Source: JAPLGZ01 sp038225095
Lineage (GTDB): Bacteria; Chloroflexota; Anaerolineae; Caldilineales; Caldilineaceae
Reading direction: 5' to 3'
NCBI GenBank assembly: GCA_038225095.1
Contig: JBBREZ010000178.1
Location: 1-12,209 of the forward strand
Length of the DNA: 12,209 nt
The notes beneath the pieces are model-generated. The model saw only the letters and a program-made list of their open reading frames with translations. It did not search any database and was not told the origin of the DNA. A program made the position numbers and the translations under genes. Of this stretch, positions 5,532-12,209 are shown one piece after another (the stretch's first letter is position 1; every line of letters starts with the position of its first letter).

Positions 5532-8309
5532 ATGACTATGCGATATTTCTCAAGGAAAATTCTGCTATTAATTGCCATCTGGCTTTGGCTAGCCATGATC
5601 CTGGGCAGCATGCCAACGGTCCACGCGCAACAAGCCACACCATCACGCCTGCACGCGGTCTCAACCAACGCCGCCAGTTATCCCAACGGACAAATTCCCC
5701 AATACGAAAAATTTGAGATCAACTTTCAGGTTGATACAGCGGCCAAAAATTTGCAGTGGCCCTACGACGCCGCGCCACCGCCTGGGGTTGAGCCGGGCGC
5801 GGGGGTGACGGTGAATGCCCTGTTCACGCCCGACAACTGGCAAACGGTATACATACAGCCGGCATTTTATTACCAAGCGTTTGTAAACGAAAACAAGGAC
5901 GACCAACCCTGGATCTATCCCACCAATGACTTTATGTGGAAAGTGCGTTTTGCGCCGAACCAAGCGGGCAGTTGGCAATACAAGCTGACCCTGCAAGATG
6001 CCAGGGGAAAGTTTGAGCGCGCGCCGACAACCTTCGCGGTCATCTCGTCTACGGACAAAGGCTTCATCCGCGTCAGCAAGCATGATACGCGCTATTTTGA
6101 ATTTGATAATGGCAGCTACTTTCCTGCGCTCGGCTACAATTTGTCTGTAGCCGATTTGCAGGCGAGCTTGCCGACCCTGGCCGCCAATGGCATTCAGTTT
6201 ATTCGCACTTGGCTGCCGTCGCAACTCTCGATTTTTGGGGCGGCCTGGAGTCCGTGGCGCTCCTACAATCCGCTGCATAATGGCGCGTTGCCAGATGCTC
6301 GTTTGCGTTATGATGTGGCCTGGCCGTTTCAATTGAAGCCCGGCGTCGACGCGCCGCTGGCCCGCCCCGCAAGTGAAACTTTTCTCTGGCTTTCGCAAAA
6401 TGAAACAACGTATGCCGATGGCAAGCAATGGGATTTTGCGCCGTGCATGGTGCTGGGCTGGCAAACGCCGCCGCTACCCGTCAAGCGCAATACCAATTAT
6501 CGCGTGCGCGTTCGCTACCGCACGCACAACTTGACGGGGCCGAAACTGGCGGGATCGCCTTTTGGCTTTACGGTCAAACTAGGCAGTTGGCTCTGGTCCG
6601 ACAACGAACGGGCGCGCTGCTATCAGCCGGGCATTGGCGAGGTGCTGGCTACTAGCTACAGCACTAACGAACACTGGTCGCATCAGGCCGATAGCGACAA
6701 TCCAGGCTGGGACATCCTCGAAGGCAACTTTAACAGCGCTGATCGTGATTTTCTAGACTTATTTCATCTGGCAATTGAAAATGCGACTGCCGGTGATGTG
6801 CTGGTTGATTATGTGTGGCTTGAAGAGAATGTAGGCAATGGGCAATTTGGCCCCAACCTTATCTACAAACCGTGGATGGCGCAACACGAATATTTTGCGC
6901 AGCGCAATTCGTACGTGTTCGACACCTTGTTGGACCAAGCGCAACAGGCGGATGTCTATCTCAAACTGGTGGTCTTGGAAAAGCAAGATTATCTGCTCAA
7001 CATTTTTCAAAAGGACGGCACACCTTCACCTGCGCAGCCAATTGACCAAAATTTCAAGCTCTTTTGGGGCGATGGCCGAGAAAGCGCGGGCAAAACCAAG
7101 GTGCGTTGGTTGCAAGAGACCTGGTGGCGCTATTTACAGGCGCGCTGGGGCTATTCAACCCACGTCCATTCGTGGGAACTGGTCAACGAAGGCGATCCCA
7201 ACGAACCGCTGCACTATGCGCTCGCCGACGAAATGGGCAAGTATTTTCGCACGGCCTTTATTCCTACGGGGCAACCGACGCAGCAGCCGGATCTGCATCT
7301 GGTGACGACTTCTTTTTGGAACGACTTTCCCACGTCATTTTGGAACAGTCCAACCTATCCCAATGTTGATTACGCCGACGTTCATCATTATGCTCACGAA
7401 ACTGACGAAAAGCCCTTTGACACGCTTTATAACGTTGCTGATTTCAATGACTCGGCGCTCTTTAGCCAGAAACTCAGCCTGCATTACGGCGCGCACCAGC
7501 CCGCTGGGCCGAACAAACCGGTTGTGCGGGGCGAGACTGCATTTGCGTTTGACAACGCCGATTTATTTGCCCAAAACACCACCAATGGCCTGTGGTTGCA
7601 CAATTTCATCTGGGCGGGCCTGAACGTTGGTGCGTTGATCGAAATGTACTGGACAGGCGCGCCCACGCAAGACCAAATTTACAAGGCGGGCGATCACGAT
7701 TATCGGTCCATGTACAAAACTTTTTATAACTTCATCCATGACGTGCCGCTCAACAACGGCCATTATATCGATCTAGCAGCCACAATTTCGTCGCCTGCGC
7801 TACGCGTCTGGGGCCAAAAGGATTTGCTGCATGGACAGGCGCATTTGTGGGTTCAAAATGCGCAAAATACGTGGAAAAATGTAGCCGACGGCGTTACGAT
7901 TGCGCCAGTCTCGGCTTCGATTGCCCTCCCTGGTTTTCGGCCCAATGCACAATATACGGTAGAGTCGTGGAACACCTACGAGCCGGACGCCGCCAAGCAG
8001 ATCACGCAGCACAGCGAAATCGTGGCACAGGCGGACGGGGTCGTTGTGCTGGCGGTCGAGAACTTAGCCAGCGATATTGCGCTTAAGATCTTTGATAAAA
8101 ATCCGCTGGCCGGGGATGCCCTCGCCGCTGCCACCAATGCCACGCGTACGGCAGCACCAGTTGCGTTGGCAAATCCAGCCATCAACGAACAAAGCCAAAT
8201 GCCCGGCTTGTCGATATCCAGGTCACGCTTACTCATCGCTGTTTTGGCAGGCTTCGTGGTGCTTTGCGCCGTCGGCATTGCCGCCTATGTCATTCGCCAA
8301 CGGAGGTAA
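5532..8309 (+). CDS. Secreted, membrane-anchored glycoside-hydrolase-like protein with DUF5060-type domain
   Basis: This is a 925-residue exported protein. Residues 1-32 form a signal peptide ending VHA before Gln33. Residues about 55-175 match the DUF5060-type beta-sandwich found ahead of TIM-barrel glycosidases, with a WKVRFAPNQAGSW-like strand. A barrel begins near 178. Asn552-Glu553 in SWELVNEGDPNEP fits the Asn-Glu acid/base of clan GH-A, and Glu668 in VRGETAFAF fits the nucleophile. Residues about 280-435 interrupt the barrel with a Trp/Tyr-rich segment resembling a carbohydrate-binding beta-sandwich. After a beta domain and an Ala-rich linker, residues 900-921 form a membrane helix ending in RQRR, so it should stay on the cell surface. 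The likely role is hydrolysis of an external glycan; the bond cleaved is not identifiable. ATG 5532 is used; ATG 5538 is an alternative, and neither has a good ribosome site. Confidence 0.8.
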   Translation: MTMRYFSRKILLLIAIWLWLAMILGSMPTVHAQQATPSRLHAVSTNAASYPNGQIPQYEKFEINFQVDTAAKNLQWPYDAAPPPGVEPGAGVTVNALFTPDNWQTVYIQPAFYYQAFVNENKDDQPWIYPTNDFMWKVRFAPNQAGSWQYKLTLQDARGKFERAPTTFAVISSTDKGFIRVSKHDTRYFEFDNGSYFPALGYNLSVADLQASLPTLAANGIQFIRTWLPSQLSIFGAAWSPWRSYNPLHNGALPDARLRYDVAWPFQLKPGVDAPLARPASETFLWLSQNETTYADGKQWDFAPCMVLGWQTPPLPVKRNTNYRVRVRYRTHNLTGPKLAGSPFGFTVKLGSWLWSDNERARCYQPGIGEVLATSYSTNEHWSHQADSDNPGWDILEGNFNSADRDFLDLFHLAIENATAGDVLVDYVWLEENVGNGQFGPNLIYKPWMAQHEYFAQRNSYVFDTLLDQAQQADVYLKLVVLEKQDYLLNIFQKDGTPSPAQPIDQNFKLFWGDGRESAGKTKVRWLQETWWRYLQARWGYSTHVHSWELVNEGDPNEPLHYALADEMGKYFRTAFIPTGQPTQQPDLHLVTTSFWNDFPTSFWNSPTYPNVDYADVHHYAHETDEKPFDTLYNVADFNDSALFSQKLSLHYGAHQPAGPNKPVVRGETAFAFDNADLFAQNTTNGLWLHNFIWAGLNVGALIEMYWTGAPTQDQIYKAGDHDYRSMYKTFYNFIHDVPLNNGHYIDLAATISSPALRVWGQKDLLHGQAHLWVQNAQNTWKNVADGVTIAPVSASIALPGFRPNAQYTVESWNTYEPDAAKQITQHSEIVAQADGVVVLAVENLASDIALKIFDKNPLAGDALAAATNATRTAAPVALANPAINEQSQMPGLSISRSRLLIAVLAGFVVLCAVGIAAYVIRQRR
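8302..8306 (+). promoter_or_regulatory. Ribosome binding site within the end of the glycosidase gene
   Basis: GGAGG overlaps the last two codons of the preceding gene and lies six bases before the ATG at 8313. It indicates that the acetyltransferase gene was translated from the same message as the glycosidase-like gene. Confidence 0.75.
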
Positions 8310-8312
8310 TTT

Positions 8313-8510
8313 ATGTCCGAAGTCACCCAACTCAGCCAACCGCTGCCGCCAACCGTGTCATCGCTCAGCGCCGATCTGCGCCAATTGGGCGTCACGCTGG
8401 GCATGACGCTGATCGTTCATTCGTCGCTCAAAGCGATTGTCCCTTGGGTGATTGGCGGTGCGCAAGCGGTCATCCTGGCCTTAGCTCGCCTTTGCACATT
8501 AAGAAGTTAA
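8313..8510 (+). pseudogene. Truncated aminoglycoside 3-N-acetyltransferase-family gene
   Basis: The first 57 or so codons match the N-terminus of the AAC(3)/antibiotic N-acetyltransferase family: SADLRQLGVTLGMTLIVHSSL, then WVIGGAQAVILAL. Family members run to roughly 260-280 residues, whereas this frame stops after 65. Similarity ends at about base 8484, where transposase-derived sequence begins; the last eight residues (ARLCTLRS) come from the inserted DNA. No C-terminal part reappears to the right of the insertion debris, so the remainder was deleted or lies elsewhere. The acetyl-CoA site and catalytic residues are lost, so the product should be inactive. The start is firm, with GGAGG six bases upstream and only 3 bases after the previous stop. 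Members of this family in environmental bacteria often have unknown substrates, so resistance should not be assumed for the ancestral gene. Confidence 0.8.
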
Positions 8511-8740
8511 TAACAAACAGCAGAAAGCAGATGTTCGAGCTGAGTGGTCGTGATTAAACGCAGATCAGGTAAAAAAGCATCTGTCTGAAAAAAACAATGG
8601 AGCCAAAGCCGCCGACGGACCAGTGCCAGCAGATCATGGAAACTGACATGGGTTTTGGGATACCAAGCGGTCTGCGGGACCGGTATCTGATCATCTGGGT
8701 AAAAGGCCTGGGCCATCAAGACGACGAGACTAAAGCGGCC
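8507..8740 (-). pseudogene. C-terminal fragment, probably of a different DDE transposase
   Basis: The minus-strand frame reads from about GRFSLVVLMAQAFYP through YPKTHVSFHDLLALVRRRLW to LEHLLSAVCY and a stop at 8507-8509. This looks like the C-terminal tail of a DDE transposase from a family other than the adjacent IS5-type one. The IS5 family would instead show a conserved ADGGY and VVERTFAW region here, and neither is present. The fragment begins near 8740, where the IS5-type frame loses similarity, so this is a join between two elements. It has no start codon of its own worth trusting. The family assignment is weak and rests on general appearance. Confidence 0.4.
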
Positions 8741-9330
8741 AAGTCGAGTTCGGTGAGCAGCAAACGCGCCCCGGCTGGATCGGAAATGGCCGCAGAGGTG
8801 ACGATCACCGCCAACACGAGGCCCATGGTATCCACGAGGATATGACGTTTGCGGCCATCAATTTTCTTGCCAGCATCGAAGCCGTGTGCACCCTGAATGG
8901 CGCTCCGCTTGACGCTCTGACTATCTAATCGAGAACGCAAATAAACTCCACATTCAACTGTACGGCCACGAACTATCGTGGCCCTACGATTTGCGACTTC
9001 TATTTGCGTTCTCTATAAGCTCCCGGCAGTGGGATGCTTATGCCGTCCCGCTTGCTGGCGTACACGAGCCCGCAACGGGTCATGTATCTGCTTCCAGGTG
9101 CCGTCTTATCGCCAACTGCGAAAATAGTGGTAGACGCTTTTCCAGTTCGGATATACCTGCGGCTGCAGGTGCCACTGGATGCCACCGACCGTTACGTCCA
9201 AAATGGCGTTGATGACCGGGCGCGTCTCAAGGCTGCGCGGTCGTCCTCCTGTTTTCGCCGATGGCATCAGTTCCTTGATATAATCCCATTGGCTGTCGGT
9301 CGGGTGCCCGCTGGGCGCGGTTGGGTATTT
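8716..9330 (-). pseudogene. Decayed IS5-family transposase, interrupted and truncated
   Basis: Read leftwards from about 9330, one frame gives the IS5-type N-terminus: HPTDSQWDYIKELMPS, TGGRPRSLETRPVINAIL, then VYPNWKSVYHYFRSWR. A TAA stop at 9106-9108 follows, and the same frame continues with DGTWKQIHDPL and GRHKHPTAGSL. A MITE then interrupts it (8929-9015). On the far side the frame resumes with LDSQSVK, carrying the first Asp of the DDE triad, and DAGKKIDGRKRHILVDTMG, ending at 8716. The second and third catalytic regions are missing, and no ATG precedes the first conserved block. It is therefore inactive by at least four lesions: lost start, nonsense codon, insertion and C-terminal truncation. 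Confidence 0.8.
8926..9018. mobile_element. 87-bp MITE inserted in the IS5-type transposase, TAA duplication
   Basis: The element at 8929-9015 has 15-bp terminal inverted repeats, TCGAGAACGCAAATA and the complement of TATTTGCGTTCTCTA, matching at 14 of 15 positions. It is flanked by TAA at 8926-8928 and 9016-9018. Removing the element and one TAA restores the transposase reading GSL-DSQSVK exactly, which proves the insertion point. An inner hairpin, GGCCACGA at 8964-8971 with TCGTGGCC at 8976-8983, lies in its centre. It has no coding capacity. A 3-bp TAA/TTA duplication is typical of some IS5-family groups, so an IS5 relative may have mobilised it. Confidence 0.85.
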
Positions 9331-9380
9331 TTATTTGCTCACACATTCAGCATACCCACCTTGTCAACCGCCAGCTCTAC

Positions 9381-9410
9381 TTTTCAGACCGCTTCTAAGC
9401 TTTTTATGCT
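9381..9410 (+). promoter_or_regulatory. Weak promoter candidate for the alpha/alpha-barrel gene
   Basis: TTTTCA at 9381-9386 and TATGCT at 9405-9410 are spaced 18 bases apart, each matching 4 of 6 consensus bases. It lies 43 bases before the ATG at 9454, a sensible distance, but the match is too weak to rely on. Confidence 0.25.
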
Positions 9411-9433
9411 ACCCTTGCCACGGCCTCACGATC

Positions 9434-9440
9434 AAAGGAG
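9434..9440 (+). promoter_or_regulatory. Ribosome binding site deciding the start at 9454
   Basis: AAAGGAG lies 13 bases before the ATG at 9454, somewhat far, with a further purine run GAGAAGAA between them. It is the only good site in the region. It argues against longer readings of this frame that would begin inside the transposase remnant. Confidence 0.6.
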
Positions 9441-9453
9441 ACGAGAAGAATTT

Positions 9454-11205
9454 ATGCTCACTATCGCTGTCAACACCCCCACCGCGCCCCCAGCTTGGGC
9501 GCTCTTGGAACGTGAACTATTACGCGCCCAGACCGCGGGCATCCAGGAATATTTCGCCCACTACTTCGATGCGCGCGGCTATCTGCTCTGCATCCCGCGT
9601 TGGGGCGGCAATGATGGCCCGGATGATGCTGCCGAAAATTTCCTTAACTGGACTGTATTGCACGCGCTGGGTGCGCCAGATGTCATTTTGCAACTGTACA
9701 AACGCGCCTGGGAAGGCCATCTGCGCCAGTACACCGAAGCCAAAACCGTGGAAGTGCCGCTTGCCCGCGAGGGCATGTATTACAAAGAATTCCCGGTCAT
9801 GTTCGACTGGTTTCATAATAGTGAAGGCTTCTCTGCCTTCTACCTACAAGGTTTGTCCGACCCAGATGATCGCCTATTCCAACAGCGCACGCGGCGGTAT
9901 GCCGGTTTCTACATGAACGAAGATCCGCAGGCACCAAACTATGATCCGCAGCACAAGATCATCCGCAGCACGTTTAATGGAAGCCGTGGCCCGCTCTTGC
10001 GCAAGGCCACTGGCGAAGACTGGGCCGGTGATCCGATTGAGGTTGAAGGGCGTTTTTCGCCCTTGCACGGCGAGCGCACGTATGAAGAAATGGTCGCCCA
10101 CTTCAAAGATTACACGGATGTCGTCGGCGATAACCCGATGAATCTCTGCACCACGACGTTGGCGCTCAATGCCTACATGCTGGCCCACGAGCCAAAGTAT
10201 CGTGACTGGGCGCTTGAATATGCTGATGCCTGGGTGGAACGCACCCAAGCAAATGGCGGCATGATCCCCACCAACATTGGTCTGGATGGCACGATTGGCG
10301 GGGAGACCGAGGGCAAATGGTGGGGCGGTGTTTATGGCTGGGGTTTTACCGTGATCGTGCCGCAGACGGGCCAGCCCGCGCACCGCACGTATGCCCATGT
10401 GCGCGCCTTCTGGGGCTTTGGTAATGCCTTACTGTTCACGGGCGACCAACGTTATGTAGACACCTGGCGCGGTGTCCTCAACTTCATTAATGCCAACGCC
10501 CGCGCGATCGATGGCAAAACCATGTGGCCGAACTCTTACGGCGATTATCCTGGCAAGCCAGACTGGTACAACTTCCAGCCTACACCTTTTGATTCCGGTG
10601 CGCTAGAAGTCTATTACTGGTCGATGGATCGGGCGGATCTGCGTTGGGTGCAACCGGACCGCTGGCTGGCTTATCTGGACGGCCAAGATGCCGATTTCCC
10701 GGTGCAGGCGCTGCAAGGAGAATTGGGCAAAGTGCGCGAGCGCGTGCAATTGATGCGCAACGATTCGACAACGCCCGACACACGTCTCTCCGACGACATG
10801 AATCACATCAATCCAGCGACGACAGAAGTGCTGACCCAATTGATGTTGGGCGGCTTGCCGACGGGCCGCATGGGCTTCCCACTTCATGCGCGCCTGCGCT
10901 ATTTTGACCCCGTGCGGCGGCGCGCTGGGCTGCCCGAAGATGTGGCGGCACTGGTCGAAAAATTGACCGCCGATCAGACCGTGGTCAGCCTGGTCAATGT
11001 GAGCCAGGTGGACGAACGGACAGTCGTGGTGCAGGGTGGCGCGTATGCTGAGCATCAGATTGTGAGTGTTGAAATCGATGGGCAGGCGCGGCCGGTGGAT
11101 GGCGCGGCGTTCACGGTGCGGCTGGCACCGGGTTGCGGAGCGCAACTGCGGCTTACGATGACGCGTTATACGAATCAGCCGACGTTTGCTTTTCCCTGGG
11201 ATTGA
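9454..11205 (+). CDS. Uncharacterised cytoplasmic protein, probable alpha/alpha-barrel (six-hairpin glycosidase-like)
   Basis: This is a 583-residue protein with no signal peptide or membrane segment. I do not recognise a named family. Residues about 15-450 are rich in aromatic and acidic clusters between helices, as in six-hairpin (alpha/alpha)6 glycosidases and lyases: RWGGNDGPDDAAEN (49-62), FPVMFDWFHNSEGF, and GGETEGKWWGGVYGWGF (282-298). Residues about 500-583 look like a small C-terminal beta domain. A conserved-looking acidic residue could be catalytic (for example Asp54, Asp57, Glu284 or Glu286), but this cannot be decided by eye. The gene stands behind the insertion-sequence debris with its own ribosome site. 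Together with the secreted glycosidase-like protein upstream it suggests intracellular processing of an imported saccharide. A structural role or a non-carbohydrate substrate remains possible. Confidence 0.6.
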   Translation: MLTIAVNTPTAPPAWALLERELLRAQTAGIQEYFAHYFDARGYLLCIPRWGGNDGPDDAAENFLNWTVLHALGAPDVILQLYKRAWEGHLRQYTEAKTVEVPLAREGMYYKEFPVMFDWFHNSEGFSAFYLQGLSDPDDRLFQQRTRRYAGFYMNEDPQAPNYDPQHKIIRSTFNGSRGPLLRKATGEDWAGDPIEVEGRFSPLHGERTYEEMVAHFKDYTDVVGDNPMNLCTTTLALNAYMLAHEPKYRDWALEYADAWVERTQANGGMIPTNIGLDGTIGGETEGKWWGGVYGWGFTVIVPQTGQPAHRTYAHVRAFWGFGNALLFTGDQRYVDTWRGVLNFINANARAIDGKTMWPNSYGDYPGKPDWYNFQPTPFDSGALEVYYWSMDRADLRWVQPDRWLAYLDGQDADFPVQALQGELGKVRERVQLMRNDSTTPDTRLSDDMNHINPATTEVLTQLMLGGLPTGRMGFPLHARLRYFDPVRRRAGLPEDVAALVEKLTADQTVVSLVNVSQVDERTVVVQGGAYAEHQIVSVEIDGQARPVDGAAFTVRLAPGCGAQLRLTMTRYTNQPTFAFPWD

Positions 11206-11215
11206 ACATTGCTTA

Positions 11216-11329
11216 ACAACAACGGATGCAGACAAGAACGGATACTGCAAAATCCGCAGCTTCGTTGTGATTTGCATTCGTAGAGGTTCGCAAATCGCTT
11301 TATCCGTTTCTGTCTGCATCCGTTGTTGT
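11216..11329. repeat. Long imperfect palindrome, MITE-like or terminator
   Basis: Arms of 29 bases at 11216-11244 and 11301-11329 pair at 27 of 29 positions; the outer part reads CAACAACGGATGCAGACA. Inside, GATTTGC (11269-11275) pairs with GCAAATC (11290-11296), and CTGC...GCAG forms a small hairpin near 11245-11259. It begins 10 bases after the stop of the preceding gene, so the transcript end will fold here. There is no T-run after it and no flanking target duplication that I can find. A miniature element inserted at the gene's 3' end is the more likely origin, with termination as a possible side effect. Confidence 0.6.
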
Positions 11330-11543
11330 ATTGACCGGCAAATGGATTCTCAACCCAATTCGACGGCATCTCCAAAATAGATTATTATTGGATTTCGCTT
11401 GTTTTAGTGAGCGAGGCAAACTCTGCCGGTCGTCCTACAGTAGATGATAAGAGACATTAATTGATTGATACACTTGAATTTTCGTTCAATCTACGTTTAA
11501 TTCCTTAGCATCACGGTTTCATTTTGCTTTGTCCAGTCACCCC
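11330..11543. other. AT-rich gap before the NTPase gene
   Basis: This stretch between the palindrome and the ribosome site of the next gene shows no coding sequence, RNA gene or convincing promoter. It is the presumed promoter region of the NTPase gene, being AT-rich around 11440-11510. Confidence 0.35.
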
Positions 11544-11550
11544 GGGAGGA
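11544..11550 (+). promoter_or_regulatory. Strong ribosome binding site before a TTG start
   Basis: GGGAGGA lies 5 bases before a TTG at 11556. The site is strong, no ATG or GTG is better placed, and the Gly-Arg box begins only about 14 residues into the frame. The rare TTG start is therefore well supported. Confidence 0.7.
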
Positions 11551-11555
11551 CTGCA

Positions 11556-12209
11556 TTGGCAACCGCTACAAAACCGCGCAACCCTTATATTGCTGGGCGT
11601 GCCCTCGGTCAGGACCGGGGTTTCTTTGGCCGCGCCGATATCTTGAGTTTGGTCGAGACCGTGTTGTCTTCTCCAGATAACAATGCGGTGGTGCTGTTTG
11701 GTCAACGGCGGATCGGTAAAACGTCGATTTTGCTCCAATTGCAACGCCGCCTGCCATCGCCACCGTTTCTGCCGGTCTACTTCGACCTGATGGATCGCGC
11801 CAATCGGCCGATGGGTGTTGTGCTGGCGGAACTGGCAGCCACAATTGCGTTCAGCGCAGCGATGCCCGCCCCGCCCAGCGAAAATTTTGACAATCTGGGT
11901 ATCTACTTTCGACAGACCTTCTTGCCAACTCTCTACGAGATGTTACGCGAAGAGCAGCGCCCGCTCTTGCTCTTTGACGAATTTGATGTACTTGACGTAG
12001 CGGCTGAACAGCAATTACCAGACAACGCTGCCGCTCGACAATTCTTCCCGTACTTGCGCGAATTGATGGGCCGTGAGTCGCGGCTAGGTTTTGTGTTTGT
12101 TTTGGGTCGCAAGACCGAAGATATGTCGACCGATGCCCTGGCCACCTTCAAAGCAGCGCGCTACAAACAGGTTGTTGTCTTGGATGACCAAGAAGCCCGC
12201 AATCTCATT
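11556..12209 (+). CDS. AAA+/STAND-type ATP-binding protein, N-terminal part only
   Basis: The first 218 residues are in the window and the frame continues past the right edge. The start is TTG. A short N-terminal box, NPYIAGRALGQ followed by FFGRADIL (about residues 9-31), is typical of bacterial NTPases of the AAA_16/ATPase_2 or STAND type. Walker A reads FGQRRIGKTS (about 48-57), and Walker B reads LLLFDEFDVL (about 138-147) with the expected Asp-Glu pair. A sensor-type strand, LGFVFVLGRKTED, comes later. ATP binding and hydrolysis are therefore well supported. In Chloroflexota and cyanobacteria such NTPases are often fused to C-terminal repeats or effector modules and act as signalling or defence switches. 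The effector half lies outside the window, so the role cannot be given. Confidence 0.75.
   Translation, partial: MATATKPRNPYIAGRALGQDRGFFGRADILSLVETVLSSPDNNAVVLFGQRRIGKTSILLQLQRRLPSPPFLPVYFDLMDRANRPMGVVLAELAATIAFSAAMPAPPSENFDNLGIYFRQTFLPTLYEMLREEQRPLLLFDEFDVLDVAAEQQLPDNAAARQFFPYLRELMGRESRLGFVFVLGRKTEDMSTDALATFKAARYKQVVVLDDQEARNLI

Larger units (their letters stand above)
8484..9345 (-). mobile_element. Insertion-sequence remnant region, composite
   Basis: This block interrupts the acetyltransferase gene and ends shortly before the next gene's leader. It contains a short transposase C-terminus (8507-8740), a decayed IS5-type transposase (8716-9330) and a MITE nested in the latter (8929-9015), the transposase pieces lying on the minus strand. 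Terminal inverted repeats and a target duplication for the whole block could not be found, which fits an old, rearranged insertion. Both outer borders are approximate: the left is set by loss of acetyltransferase similarity, the right by the end of transposase similarity. Confidence 0.65.

Noticed and set aside
5661..6464. Long minus-strand open frame (267 codons) opposite the glycosidase-like gene
   Set aside because: It lies wholly inside a well-supported plus-strand gene, shows the Arg-rich composition of a shadow frame and has no motif.
9034..9453. N-terminal extension of the 583-residue protein, giving 723 residues
   Set aside because: The extra 140 codons run antisense through the IS5-type transposase remnant and resemble no protein family. 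The ATG at 9454 has a ribosome site and the protein's family-like sequence begins there.
10603..11319. Long minus-strand open frame (238 codons) opposite the alpha/alpha-barrel gene
   Set aside because: It is antisense to a supported gene, rich in His, Arg and Gln, without motif or ribosome site, and its start lies in the palindrome.

Overview
The window looks like a chromosomal segment of a free-living bacterium with moderately high GC genes and AT-rich gaps full of small inverted-repeat elements. I lean towards Chloroflexota, because of the ABC-exporter/phosphotransferase fusion, the DUF5060 glycosidase-like protein, the NTPase opening with a Gly-Arg box, and the many MITE-like palindromes. 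This is inference from protein style and context, not from a marker gene.

Layout. Bases 1-611 hold no gene but contain a self-complementary repeat block, an AT-rich stretch and an array of 17-bp direct repeats in front of the first gene. Bases 612-4109 (+) encode an unusual 1165-residue protein: an ABC exporter membrane domain, a nucleotide-binding domain whose ATPase motifs are nearly all destroyed, and an aminoglycoside-phosphotransferase-like kinase half. A convergent creatininase-family hydrolase (5004-4192, -) is separated from it by a hairpin. The gap 5005-5531 carries a 119-bp MITE-like element with a 9-bp target duplication and a second, related stem-loop. Bases 5532-8309 (+) encode a secreted, C-terminally anchored, glycoside-hydrolase-like protein. 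Three bases later begins an aminoglycoside 3-N-acetyltransferase-like gene that is cut off after about 57 codons.

Bases 8484-9345 are an insertion-sequence graveyard: the C-terminal piece of one transposase (tentative), a decayed IS5-type transposase, and an 87-bp MITE nested inside the latter with a TAA duplication. Bases 9454-11205 (+) encode a 583-residue cytoplasmic protein that looks like an alpha/alpha-barrel carbohydrate-active protein of unknown reaction. A long imperfect palindrome follows. From 11556 (TTG start) an AAA+/STAND-type NTPase runs off the right edge.

How the genes may work together. The secreted glycosidase-like protein, the cytoplasmic alpha/alpha-barrel protein and the creatininase-family hydrolase are consistent with a carbohydrate or glycoconjugate utilisation neighbourhood, but they lie in separate transcription units and no pathway can be assigned. 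The most unusual single item is the pseudo-ABC/kinase fusion; the clearest mobile-DNA story is the nested insertion that accompanies loss of the acetyltransferase gene.
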